The notes: generated by a model not told the origin, from the sequence alone. A DNA stretch of 9,309 bases from Spirochaetales bacterium (GCA_007126415.1 SLBH01000332.1:1-9309); one strand, 5' to 3'. Numbered from the stretch's first letter, positions 1 through 6,921 are shown. Made by a program: numbers and translations.

Positions 1-683
1 GCCGGGATGAACAACCCCATCAGAATCACGACGACAATGGGGAACAGGATCCTCTCGCGGCGGCTTACCTCCCTCATCTGTTCCATCACGATGCTGCGTT
101 CAGACGCCGTGGTAAGAGCCTTCATGATCGGCGGTTGTATAATCGGTACCAGAGCCATGTAGGAATAAGCCGCGATCGCGATAGGCCCCAGGAACTCCGG
201 AGCAAGCCGTGAGGCGGTATAAATGGCGGTGGGCCCGTCCGCTCCGCCGATGATACCGATGGCGCCCGCCTGCGCCGAAGTAAACCCCAGCAGCGACGCC
301 CCGAGGAACGTACCGAAAATACCGAACTGCGCCGCCGCCCCAAGCAAGAAGGTTTTTGGATTGGCGAGAAGCGGGCCGAAATCGGTCATGGCTCCGATAC
401 CGAGAAAAATAAGCGGCGGGTAGATCCCCAACCGCGTTCCCTGGTAAAGATAATAGAGCAGGCCTCCGGGAGTGCCGTCTCCCGTTGCGGGCGCCATAAG
501 GTCGGCGAGCGGCAGGTTGGTCAGTATCGCTCCGAACGCGATGGGAAGAAGGAGGAGCGGCTCATACTTTTTCACAATTGCGAGATACAGCAGGAAGCAC
601 CCGATAGCGATCATGACAGCTTGCTGCCACGTTAGGTTTAGGTATCCCGTGCTCTGCAGAAACGTCGCGATGCCACTGCTCAT
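1..683 (-). CDS. mmdB: Na+-translocating decarboxylase beta subunit (MmdB/OadB/GcdB family), 5'-partial window copy: N-terminal 227 residues, C-terminus beyond left edge
   Basis: Integral membrane subunit that decarboxylates carboxybiotin and couples this to Na+ export across the cytoplasmic membrane. The frame stays open from the ATG at 683 to the window edge, giving 227 residues of a family usually about 375-430 long. Most of the sequence is strongly hydrophobic, with several membrane segments. The family hallmark GIIGGADGPTAIY lies at about residues 143-155; its Asp149 corresponds by motif to the conserved Na+/H+-coupling Asp of OadB (Asp203 in Klebsiella). The C-terminal Asn/Ser ion site would lie outside the window. 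A GAGGG box sits 5 nt before the ATG, and the gene starts 12 nt after the biotin carrier gene. MmdB, OadB and GcdB cannot be separated by sequence alone. The methylmalonyl assignment comes from the neighbouring mutase, epimerase and MmdA-type carboxyltransferase. Confidence 0.95.
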   Translation of the reverse strand, partial: MSSGIATFLQSTGYLNLTWQQAVMIAIGCFLLYLAIVKKYEPLLLLPIAFGAILTNLPLADLMAPATGDGTPGGLLYYLYQGTRLGIYPPLIFLGIGAMTDFGPLLANPKTFLLGAAAQFGIFGTFLGASLLGFTSAQAGAIGIIGGADGPTAIYTASRLAPEFLGPIAIAAYSYMALVPIIQPPIMKALTTASERSIVMEQMREVSRRERILFPIVVVILMGLFIP

Positions 684-695
684 ACGATCCCTCTT

Positions 696-1151
696 TTAGC
701 TGAGTACGGCCAGAACGTCCCCCGCGCCTACCGACGCGCCCTGTCCCACCGGAATTGATTCTACGGTCCCCGCTTGGGGAGCTGTGATCTCGTTTTCCAT
801 CTTCATCGCTTCCAGCACCATGATCACATCTCCCGCTTGCAACGAGTCGCCGGCGCCGGCTTGAATCTTGAGAACCGTGCCGGGCATAGGCGCCTTCACC
901 TGCACCCCCCCTCCCGCAGCCGCTGCCGGCGCCGACGCCGATGCTTGGGACGATCCCGAGGAGTGCGCGGCGCTATTGGAACTCGCGCCGCCGGTTTGAG
1001 TTGGACTACTTGAGCTCCGTTCACGAGCCGGGCTCGGGGCGGCAGTACTCTCCGTTTCGCCGCCGGCGCTACTCATGCCGGACTGTCCGTCGAGCTCCTC
1101 GACCTCAACATCATACGCTGTCCCGTTAACCGTAACTCGAAACCGCTTCAT
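696..1151 (-). CDS. mmdC: Biotin carboxyl carrier subunit of methylmalonyl-CoA decarboxylase
   Basis: A 151-residue biotin carrier that shuttles CO2 from the carboxyltransferase to the membrane beta subunit. Residues 1-22 form a short conserved N-terminal strand region (MKRFRVTVNGTAYDVEVEE). Residues 23-80 are a low-complexity Ser/Ala/Gly-rich linker, and residues 84-151 are a biotinyl domain. The biotin site EAMKMEN puts the modified lysine at Lys117, and APMPGTV at 87-93 is the usual start of the domain. The length fits stand-alone decarboxylase biotin subunits (about 120-170). The linker is unusual in being rich in Ser rather than Ala/Pro. The gene lies 61 nt downstream of the anchor subunit, with a GGGAGGG box about 11 nt before the ATG, a slightly long spacing. 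It could in principle serve other biotin enzymes, but its place between anchor and beta subunit argues against that. Confidence 0.95.
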   Translation of the reverse strand: MKRFRVTVNGTAYDVEVEELDGQSGMSSAGGETESTAAPSPARERSSSSPTQTGGASSNSAAHSSGSSQASASAPAAAAGGGVQVKAPMPGTVLKIQAGAGDSLQAGDVIMVLEAMKMENEITAPQAGTVESIPVGQGASVGAGDVLAVLS

Positions 1152-1212
1152 CTATGCTACCGCCCTCCCTGCGTTTTTACGGAAACCGTGTTCTCTTCTT
1201 TGACTCGCTACT

Positions 1213-1584
1213 CTACCGGCCACTACCCGGGCGCGTCGTCATTTGCGTCTGACGTCCCGCCAGAGCCCAGACGGCCGGTCTCGAAGACTCAATCTTGTCG
1301 ACGATCCGAATAGTTCGGGGCCGCGCCCCCGGGCCGCAACCGGCGCGCACCGCAGCTGAGATAGCCGCGACAACCTCCGGATCGATACCCTGCGCGTGCG
1401 GCGCGTGCGGCGCTTGTGGCGCCTTCGCCGCCTTCGGCTCCACCGCTGCTTCGGCCGGTTTCGCCGCCCGCCCCACAAGACGAGCGATAAGCACCATGAC
1501 CAAGTAAAGCACCACCAAACTCGAGAACACAACGCCCATACCGATGAGCGTGAGTGTAATTGCCTCTCCGATCTGAACACCCAT
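1213..1584 (-). CDS. mmdD: Sodium-pump decarboxylase small membrane anchor subunit (OadG/MmdD family)
   Basis: A 123-residue protein with one N-terminal membrane helix (about residues 9-37, GMGVVFSSLVVLYLVMVLIA), an Ala/Pro/Lys-rich hinge (about 40-65) and a short conserved cytoplasmic tail. In this family the helix holds the complex in the membrane and the tail binds the carboxyltransferase. The tail shows the family pattern: PEVVAAISAAV, then IRI, then a Trp-containing end WALAGRQTQM. The hinge carries the short repeat APQAPHAPHA, encoded by GC-rich near-repeats around 1390-1440. The ATG at 1584 follows the mmdA stop by 9 nt, and the GAGGG box overlaps that stop. An overlapping ATG 4 nt upstream is in another frame that gives no family match. 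Known as gamma in oxaloacetate decarboxylase and delta in Veillonella methylmalonyl-CoA decarboxylase; the symbol follows the latter. Confidence 0.88.
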   Translation of the reverse strand: MGVQIGEAITLTLIGMGVVFSSLVVLYLVMVLIARLVGRAAKPAEAAVEPKAAKAPQAPHAPHAQGIDPEVVAAISAAVRAGCGPGARPRTIRIVDKIESSRPAVWALAGRQTQMTTRPGSGR

Positions 1585-1593
1585 ACATTTCCC

Positions 1594-3138
1594 TCACAGC
1601 GGGATATTGCCGTGCCGCTTCGGCGGACGCGTCTCGCGCTTGGATTCCAGCATCCTGAGTGCGACCGCCAGACGCACTCTGGTTTCCGCGGGTTCAATTA
1701 CGTCGTCGATATATCCTCTGCCGGCGGCAACGTAGGGATTAGCAAAGCGCCGCCGATACTCGCTAATCTTATCTGCGCGCTGTGCATCGGGGTCGTCACT
1801 GTTCTCGATATCTTTTCGAAAGATGATGTTGGCCGCTCCTTCAGGGCCCATCACCGCGATCTCGGCATTGGGCCAGGCGAGCACCTGATCGGCTCCCAGG
1901 TCGCGCCCACACATCGCCAGGTATGCTCCGCCGTAGCTCTTCCGCAGGATGAGCGTTACTTTCGGCACCGTCGCCTCGGAGTACGCGTACAACATCTTGG
2001 CGCCGTGCCTGATGATTCCGCCGTACTCCTGTGAAGTGCCGGGAAGAAATCCGGGAACATCTACCAGCGTTACGAGAGGAATGTTGAATCCGTCGCAAAA
2101 CCGGATGAACCGCGCCGCCTTGTCGGAGGCGTTGATATCGAGGCAGCCTGCGAGAATGCGCGGTTGATTGGCGACGATACCCACCGATCGGCCGTTTATC
2201 CGGGCGAGCCCTACTACGATGTTCTGCGCGTAGTAGGCATGCACTTCCATGAACTCGCCGTTATCGACCACTTCGCCGACCACATCTCGAACATCATACG
2301 ACTTGTTCGGATCGACCGGGACAATCTCTTGTACCCGCGGGACCAAGCGCTCGGGAGAATCCCGACTGTCGACTGCCGGAGGATCCTCGAGGTTGTTACT
2401 TGGTATAAACCCGAGAAGACGGCGGATTTCTTCCAAGCAGGCCGTCTCTTGCTCGCTGACGAAATGCGCAACGCCACTATGCGCGTTGTGCGTCATGGCG
2501 CCTCCGAGATCTTCCGGCGACACGTCCTCTCCGGTAACCGCCTTTATGACCTGCGGCCCGGTTATGAACATGTGAGCACCCGTCGTCATGAAAACGAAGT
2601 CTGTTAGAGCCGGTGAATACACGGCGCCTCCGGCACAGGGGCCCATCACCGCCGAGATCTGTGGTATTACGCCGGAGGCGAGCGTGTTCCGGTAGAACAC
2701 CTGGCCGTACCCACTAAGGGCATCCACGCCTTCCTGAATGCGCGCACCCCCGGAGTCGTTGATGCCCACGATCGGCGCGCCGGTTTTCATAGCCAGGTCC
2801 ATAACCTTGCATATCTTGCGGGCGTGCATCTCACCGAGCGTTCCACCGATCACCGTGAAATCTTGGGAGAAGACGAACACCCGCTTGCCCTCGACGGTCC
2901 CGTAACCGGTAACTACACCTTCTCCCGGCGCCTCCACCTCATCCATCCCCAGGTCTGAGCACCGATGCTTGGCAAACATATCGGTTTCAACGAAGCTATC
3001 GGCGTCCAGTAACCGATCGATACGTTCCCGAGCCGTAAACTTCCCTTTGCCGTGCTGTTTCGCGATCCGTTCTTCTCCGCCGCCCGCCTGGACTTTGGCC
3101 CTCATTCGTTCCAGCTCTTCGAGGTGAGACTGCGGCAT
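1594..3138 (-). CDS. mmdA: Methylmalonyl-CoA decarboxylase alpha subunit (carboxyltransferase; propionyl-CoA carboxylase beta-like)
   Basis: A cytoplasmic carboxyltransferase of 514 residues that moves the carboxyl group of (S)-methylmalonyl-CoA onto biotin, leaving propionyl-CoA. It has the double crotonase-like fold of the family. N-half signatures are the CoA/oxyanion segment SGGARIQEG (129-137) and GPCAGGAVYSPALTDF (167-181). C-half signatures are VPGFLPGTSQEYGGIIRHGAK (361-381, as two blocks) and SYGGAYLAMCGRD (401-413). The end, PKRHGNIPL, is typical of the MmdA/PccB group. Oxaloacetate decarboxylase alpha belongs to a different family, so this is not OadA. I chose the ATG at 3138 because AAGGAGGT lies 7 nt before it; the in-frame ATG at 3168 would add ten residues but has no ribosome binding site. 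PccB of propionyl-CoA carboxylase is the main alternative; the neighbouring beta and anchor subunits and the absence of a biotin carboxylase favour the decarboxylase. Confidence 0.94.
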   Translation of the reverse strand: MPQSHLEELERMRAKVQAGGGEERIAKQHGKGKFTARERIDRLLDADSFVETDMFAKHRCSDLGMDEVEAPGEGVVTGYGTVEGKRVFVFSQDFTVIGGTLGEMHARKICKVMDLAMKTGAPIVGINDSGGARIQEGVDALSGYGQVFYRNTLASGVIPQISAVMGPCAGGAVYSPALTDFVFMTTGAHMFITGPQVIKAVTGEDVSPEDLGGAMTHNAHSGVAHFVSEQETACLEEIRRLLGFIPSNNLEDPPAVDSRDSPERLVPRVQEIVPVDPNKSYDVRDVVGEVVDNGEFMEVHAYYAQNIVVGLARINGRSVGIVANQPRILAGCLDINASDKAARFIRFCDGFNIPLVTLVDVPGFLPGTSQEYGGIIRHGAKMLYAYSEATVPKVTLILRKSYGGAYLAMCGRDLGADQVLAWPNAEIAVMGPEGAANIIFRKDIENSDDPDAQRADKISEYRRRFANPYVAAGRGYIDDVIEPAETRVRLAVALRMLESKRETRPPKRHGNIPL

Positions 3139-3144
3139 GCTACG

Positions 3145-3152
3145 ACCTCCTT
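3145..3152 (-). promoter_or_regulatory. Ribosome binding site fixing the mmdA start
   Basis: Read on the minus strand the sequence is AAGGAGGT, a near-complete match to the 16S anti-Shine-Dalgarno sequence. Seven nt separate GGAGG from the ATG at 3138. It lies inside the ten codons that would be added by the upstream ATG at 3168, so it argues strongly for the shorter protein. Confidence 0.85.
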
Positions 3153-3165
3153 GCGCCTCTTCAGA

Positions 3166-3197
3166 CATAGATCACTCGCGTCATAGATCACTCGCGT
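3166..3197. repeat. 16-bp exact tandem duplication at the mce-mmdA junction
   Basis: The 16-mer CATAGATCACTCGCGT occurs twice back to back, at 3166-3181 and 3182-3197 (plus strand). The right copy contains the stop codon and last codons of the epimerase gene; the left copy lies in the spacer and contains the rejected upstream ATG of mmdA. It looks like a small slippage or duplication event that copied the end of mce into the spacer. That would explain why an apparent longer mmdA frame with no ribosome binding site exists. Confidence 0.9.
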
Positions 3198-3592
3198 TCA
3201 CACAGCTCGAGCAGCACCCCGCCGGTGCTCTTAGGGTGGACAAAAGCGATTCGTGCATTTCCGGCGCCGGCGCGCGGTTCTTCGTCGATCAGTCTAATCC
3301 CCGCCTCTCGAGCTCGGTCGAGAGCGGCCTCTAAATCGTCCACGCGAATCGCCATGTGGTGTATGCCCGCGCCTCGTTTCCGGATGAACTGTGCGATCGG
3401 GCTGTCCTCGCCTGTGGGCTCAAGCAGCTCGATCTTGCTGTCGCCGACCGGGAAAAAAGCTACCTTGACCTTCTGATCCGGGACTTCTTCGACTCCACCG
3501 GGCTCAATACCCAACACGTCACGGTATACGGTACACGAGGCCTCCAGATCTTCCACTGCTATACCTATGTGATCCAGGCGATCTACATTCAC
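3188..3592 (-). CDS. mce: Methylmalonyl-CoA epimerase
   Basis: Interconverts (R)- and (S)-methylmalonyl-CoA, linking the mutase product to the decarboxylase substrate. It is 134 residues, the usual length, and belongs to the vicinal-oxygen-chelate (glyoxalase-like) superfamily with two beta-alpha-beta modules. Visible signatures are LDHIGIAVEDL at 6-16, KIELLEPT at 53-60, GIHHMAIRVDDL at 76-87 and GVLLELCE at 125-132. By family comparison the divalent-metal ligands would be His8, Glu55, one of His78/His79 and Glu129, all present. The start is a GTG at 3592 with AGGAGG 8 nt upstream; this box overlaps the last codons of meaB, and the genes are only 4 nt apart, which suggests coupled translation. 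The 3' end lies within a 16-bp tandem duplication. Confidence is high from motifs and context together. Confidence 0.96.
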   Translation of the reverse strand: MNVDRLDHIGIAVEDLEASCTVYRDVLGIEPGGVEEVPDQKVKVAFFPVGDSKIELLEPTGEDSPIAQFIRKRGAGIHHMAIRVDDLEAALDRAREAGIRLIDEEPRAGAGNARIAFVHPKSTGGVLLELCERE

Positions 3593-3596
3593 AAGC

Positions 3597-4577
3597 CTAT
3601 CCTCCTATCTCGGAATCCAAGAACGGCGAAAGAAGCTGCTGCGCCGCCGTAAACGGATCGATTTCCTTTCGTAGCAACTGCTCGACGACCTGCTCCCAGT
3701 GCCCGCGTTGTTGCCAGTACTCAAAGAAACGTTTCCTCCAGTGGTCTTCTACCACCGACTGCAACTCCGCTTCATAGCGCGCACGGCGCCGAGTCTCGAG
3801 CTCCCCGGAGCGCTGCAAGTGCTCCCAATGATCGGCGATCGCTTTCCTCAGCGCGCCGGTACCTTCTCCCGTGCTCGCGATCGTTTGCTCGATCGGCGGT
3901 ATCCACCGGCCCTCGGTCCGCGCGCTCGCACCGGTGTCGGCGTTGCCGCTTGTTCCGAGCGCCATCTGTAACTCAATCACTAAGCGATTGGCGTCGGGCC
4001 GATCGGCCTTGTTGATCGCGAACACGTCGGCTATCTCGAGAATACCTGCCTTTATCGTCTGTATATCGTCCCCCATCCCGGGAACCAACCCTACAACAAC
4101 GGTATCTGCGGTCCGGACTATATCGACCTCCGATTGTCCCACCCCTACCGTCTCGACGAAGATCACGCCTTTGCCGGCTGCGTCAAGGACGCGAACTGCG
4201 TTGTGCGTGGCGCGGGCCAATCCGCCTAACCGCCCGCGCGCCCCCATGCTGCGGATGAATACGCCGGGGTCGGTCGCCAGGTCCTGCATACGGACGCGGT
4301 CGCCCAGCAACGCACCGCCGGAAAACGGACTGTTCGGATCTACCGCGATAATTCCGACCTGAAAGCCCTCTTTTCTCCACCGCTTCGCAAGCCTGTCGGT
4401 GAGCGTGCTCTTCCCTATGCCGGGCGAACCGGTGATTCCCACAACATGAGCATTGCCGGTGTAGGCGTGGAGCGCCCTGAGCTCCTGCTCCGCCTCCTCA
4501 GGGGCGTTCTCGATCAGCGAAATGAGCCTTCCCGTGGCCCTGACATCTCCTCGTAGAACCCGCTCGGCAAGTGACAC
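3597..4577 (-). CDS. meaB: MeaB/ArgK-type G-protein chaperone of methylmalonyl-CoA mutase
   Basis: A GTPase that guards the mutase: it gates loading of adenosylcobalamin and protects or repairs the active site. With the GTG start at 4577 it is 326 residues, normal for the family. Signatures are the Walker A GSPGIGKS (about 50-57), DPNSPFSGGALLGDR (80-94, a MeaB hallmark), ETVGVGQSE (142-150, the switch/Walker B region) and NKAD (189-192) for guanine. The chosen GTG has GGAGGG 6 nt upstream and gives the typical family N-terminus SLAERVLRGD. An upstream GTG at 4616 would add 13 residues, but its AGGAGG box is only 2 nt away. Older databases call this family LAO/AO transport ATPase, which is misleading. 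It sits directly after the mutase small subunit and 4 nt before mce. Confidence 0.94.
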   Translation of the reverse strand: MSLAERVLRGDVRATGRLISLIENAPEEAEQELRALHAYTGNAHVVGITGSPGIGKSTLTDRLAKRWRKEGFQVGIIAVDPNSPFSGGALLGDRVRMQDLATDPGVFIRSMGARGRLGGLARATHNAVRVLDAAGKGVIFVETVGVGQSEVDIVRTADTVVVGLVPGMGDDIQTIKAGILEIADVFAINKADRPDANRLVIELQMALGTSGNADTGASARTEGRWIPPIEQTIASTGEGTGALRKAIADHWEHLQRSGELETRRRARYEAELQSVVEDHWRKRFFEYWQQRGHWEQVVEQLLRKEIDPFTAAQQLLSPFLDSEIGG

Positions 4578-4583
4578 GCTGCT

Positions 4584-4589
4584 CCCTCC
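4584..4589 (-). promoter_or_regulatory. Ribosome binding site supporting the downstream meaB start
   Basis: GGAGGG on the minus strand lies 6 nt before the GTG at 4577. The rival GTG at 4616 has its AGGAGG only 2 nt away, too close for normal initiation. The shorter start also fits the usual MeaB N-terminus better. Initiation at both sites cannot be excluded. Confidence 0.6.
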
Positions 4590-4625
4590 GATTTTGATGC
4601 CTGACAGGGGCTCCACGCCCTCCTC

Positions 4626-5024
4626 TCACAGCTGAACGCTCCGTTTCACAAACTCAACCACTTCCTGCGTTGAGGTGCCCGGCGTGAAAACCTCCGCTAC
4701 GCCCTGTTTCTTGAGAGCAGTAATGTCCTCCGAAGGAATGGTGCCGCCGCCGAGCACTACAATGTCGTCGGCTTGCTGTTCCTTCAAGAGTTGCACCACC
4801 CGCGGAAACAGCTCGAGATGCGCCCCGGATAGACAGCTGAGCCCAACTACGTGCACATCTTCCTGCGTTGCGGTTGCCGCAATCTGTTCCGGCGTCTGGC
4901 GCAAGCCGGTGTAGATTACCTCCATGCCGGCGTCCCGCAATGCCCTCGCTAAGACTTTTGCCCCTCGGTCGTGTCCGTCTAAACCGGGCTTTGCTATGAG
5001 CACCCGAATCGGTCGTTCGGCCAT
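4626..5024 (-). CDS. mcmA2: Methylmalonyl-CoA mutase small subunit (B12-binding domain)
   Basis: A stand-alone cobalamin-binding domain of 132 residues that carries adenosylcobalamin for the catalytic subunit encoded upstream. It has the base-off/His-on signature: DGHDRG with His18 as the lower axial cobalt ligand, then LSCLSG at 62-67 (the SxL element) and GGGTIP at 92-97 (the GG element). The Rossmann-like pattern starts with IRVLIAKPGLDGHD at 6-19. The ATG at 5024 is preferred because AGGAGG lies 8 nt before it; an in-frame GTG at 5030 has only 2 nt. The gene lies 68 nt downstream of the large subunit. Split mutases of this type are common in archaea, Firmicutes and several anaerobic phyla, while the Propionibacterium and human enzymes carry the domain fused. 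Confidence 0.95.
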   Translation of the reverse strand: MAERPIRVLIAKPGLDGHDRGAKVLARALRDAGMEVIYTGLRQTPEQIAATATQEDVHVVGLSCLSGAHLELFPRVVQLLKEQQADDIVVLGGGTIPSEDITALKKQGVAEVFTPGTSTQEVVEFVKRSVQL

Positions 5025-5032
5025 CGTCACTA

Positions 5033-5038
5033 CCTCCT
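5033..5038 (-). promoter_or_regulatory. Ribosome binding site deciding the mutase small-subunit start
   Basis: AGGAGG on the minus strand lies 8 nt from the ATG at 5024 but only 2 nt from the in-frame GTG at 5030, so the ATG is the better start. The difference is only two residues. Confidence 0.7.
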
Positions 5039-5092
5039 CACAGGAACCCGACTCGGCTCACGAAAGGGCCGTACAATCGGAATGCCGGCGCA

Positions 5093-6772
5093 TTAGAACA
5101 CCACCGACGCTTGGTGTGTCCCGAACTCGTCGCGCAGTACGTCACAGATCTCCCCCAGCGTAGCGTAGACCGTAACCGCTTCCAGGATCCGGGGAAACAA
5201 GTTCTCTTGTCCGCCCGCCGCCACACGCACACCCTCGAGAGCCTCGTCTACATGGGCCTGGTTCCGCTGCGCCCTCAACTGCTCGAGCTTTTCACGTTCC
5301 TGCCGCTCTACCACGGGGTCGACCCGCAGCAGATTGGTGGGCGGCTCTTCGGAGATTCGGTATTTGTTGACCCCCACAACCACCCGCTCTTCGTTCTCTA
5401 TCTCTCTCTGATGTGTGTAAGCGCTCTCTTGAATCTCTCGCTGTATATAACCCTGTTCTATGGCCCGGGCCGAGCCGCCGAGTTCCTCGATCTTGTCGAT
5501 ATACTCAAGTACGCGCTGTTCAATCTCGCGGGTCAACGACTCCACGTAGTACGACCCGGCGAGCGGATCAACGGTATTAACTACACCGCTCTCGTGGGCC
5601 AGTATCTGCTGTGTCCGGAGCGCGATACGCACCGAGTCCTCGGTCGGCAACGCAAGTGCTTCTTCGCGGGAGTTCGTGTGAAGCGATTGTGTGCCGCCTA
5701 AAACCGCCGCGAGCGCCTGTAGGGTTACCCGCACCACGTTGTTGTCGGGCTGCTGCGCGGTCAACGCGCTTCCGGCCGTTTGGGTATGAAACCGCAGCAT
5801 CATCGAGCGAGGGTCCTGTGCCCCGAAGCGCTCTTTCATGATCTGCGCCCACAGTTTACGGGCGGCCCGGAACTTACTTACCTCTTCCAACAAGTCGTTG
5901 TGAGCATCAAAGAAGAACGAAAGACGCGGTGCAAAGGTGTCCACATCCAGCCCGGCATCCAGAGCGGCCTTGACATAGGCGACGGCGTTCGCGAGCGTGA
6001 ACGCCACTTCTTGCACGGCATTACACCCCGCCTCGCGCATGTGGTAGCCGCTGATCGAGATAGTGTTCCAGTTCGACATGTGCTCGGCACAAAACGCAAA
6101 TGTATCGCTCACCAATCGCATGCTCGGCTGCGGGGGAAAAATGTAGGTGCCGCGCGCTACGTACTCCTTGAGAATATCGTTTTGGATGGTGCCCCGCAGT
6201 TTGTCTAAAGGAACGCCCTGCTTCTGTGCCAGTGCGGCGTACATCGCCAATAGGATGGCTGCAGGCGCGTTTATCGTCATGGAGGTGCTCACCTGATCGA
6301 GCGGTATTCCGTCGAACAGCAGTTCCATATCCGCCAGCGAATCGATCGCGACGCCCACTTTACCGACCTCCCCGCGCGACAGCGAGTGATCGGAGTCGTA
6401 TCCGATCTGCGTCGGGAGGTCGAACGCGACACTCAAGCCCGTCTGCCCCTGTTCCAGGAGGTATTTGTACCGTCGATTAGATTCCTCGGCGGTTCCGAAT
6501 CCGGCGTACTGCCGCATCGTCCAAAGGCGCCCACGATACATCGTGGGCTGGATTCCGCGCGTGTACGGGTACTCTCCGGGCACCCCTAAGTCGCGCTCAT
6601 ACTCCGTCTCGGCGACCTCGAGCGGGGTATAGAGCCGCTCCACCGGCAACTCGGAGGTAGTGCGAAACTCCTCCGAGCGCTCCCCGAAGCGCTCCATCGC
6701 TTTTGCAACAGGCCCTTGCTCCCACGCAGTTTTTCGTTGTTCCAGCTTCTGCAGAGCATCACGGTCGAACAT
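5093..6772 (-). CDS. mcmA1: Methylmalonyl-CoA mutase large (catalytic) subunit
   Basis: The catalytic TIM-barrel subunit (559 residues) of the B12-dependent enzyme that interconverts succinyl-CoA and (R)-methylmalonyl-CoA. Signatures are YPYTRGIQPTMYRGRLW (68-84), RQYAGFGTAEESN (87-99), GLSVAFDLPTQIGYDSDH (112-129), GTIQNDILKEY (194-204) and ISGYHMREAG (240-249). Residues Tyr89, Arg207 and His244 fall at the same numbers as the key substrate residues of Propionibacterium mutase. The Tyr89/Arg207 pair marks methylmalonyl-CoA mutase, since isobutyryl-CoA mutase has Phe and Gln there. The protein ends before any B12-binding domain, which is supplied by the next gene; the length is usual for split large subunits. 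It is the first gene of the block. A moderate AGGGGG box lies 8 nt before the ATG. Confidence 0.97.
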   Translation of the reverse strand: MFDRDALQKLEQRKTAWEQGPVAKAMERFGERSEEFRTTSELPVERLYTPLEVAETEYERDLGVPGEYPYTRGIQPTMYRGRLWTMRQYAGFGTAEESNRRYKYLLEQGQTGLSVAFDLPTQIGYDSDHSLSRGEVGKVGVAIDSLADMELLFDGIPLDQVSTSMTINAPAAILLAMYAALAQKQGVPLDKLRGTIQNDILKEYVARGTYIFPPQPSMRLVSDTFAFCAEHMSNWNTISISGYHMREAGCNAVQEVAFTLANAVAYVKAALDAGLDVDTFAPRLSFFFDAHNDLLEEVSKFRAARKLWAQIMKERFGAQDPRSMMLRFHTQTAGSALTAQQPDNNVVRVTLQALAAVLGGTQSLHTNSREEALALPTEDSVRIALRTQQILAHESGVVNTVDPLAGSYYVESLTREIEQRVLEYIDKIEELGGSARAIEQGYIQREIQESAYTHQREIENEERVVVGVNKYRISEEPPTNLLRVDPVVERQEREKLEQLRAQRNQAHVDEALEGVRVAAGGQENLFPRILEAVTVYATLGEICDVLRDEFGTHQASVVF

Positions 6773-6849
6773 ATGCCGAGCCCCCTATTGCCGGTCACAC
6801 CGCAGCCGAACGCACCGAGAGAAGCGTCTCGCCGGCGACCCAACCCACT

Positions 6850-6866
6850 CAGTTTGTAGCAAACTG
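6850..6866. promoter_or_regulatory. Perfect inverted repeat, candidate operator
   Basis: CAGTTTG-TAG-CAAACTG is a perfect palindrome with 7-bp arms and a 3-bp centre, lying 78 bp upstream of the mutase start codon. A half-site-like AACTGTA occurs at 6862-6868 (right arm and beyond) and again at 6885-6891, 23 bp away or about two helical turns. The size suits a dimeric helix-turn-helix repressor, but I cannot name the family. If transcription starts near 6968 the site lies within the transcribed leader; a promoter closer to the gene would place it nearer that start. It could instead form a small RNA hairpin. Confidence 0.5.
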
Positions 6867-6921
6867 TATCGATTAATTTGTTTCAACTGTAACTCAAGTC
6901 TCTCTACAACGCAACGAAAAA

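Noticed and set aside
1380..1445. GC-rich short repeats as a mobile or CRISPR-like repeat
   Set aside because: The near-repeats encode the Ala/Pro/His hinge of the membrane anchor subunit, with irregular spacing and no spacer-repeat structure.
1396..2034. Open plus-strand frame of about 212 codons opposite mmdD and mmdA
   Set aside because: It is antisense to two well-supported genes, has no recognisable domain and an Arg/His-rich composition typical of a shadow frame in GC-rich DNA.
3139..3168. Longer mmdA beginning at the ATG at 3168
   Set aside because: No ribosome binding site precedes it, it begins inside a 16-bp tandem duplication, and a near-perfect site lies within the extra codons at correct spacing for the ATG at 3138.
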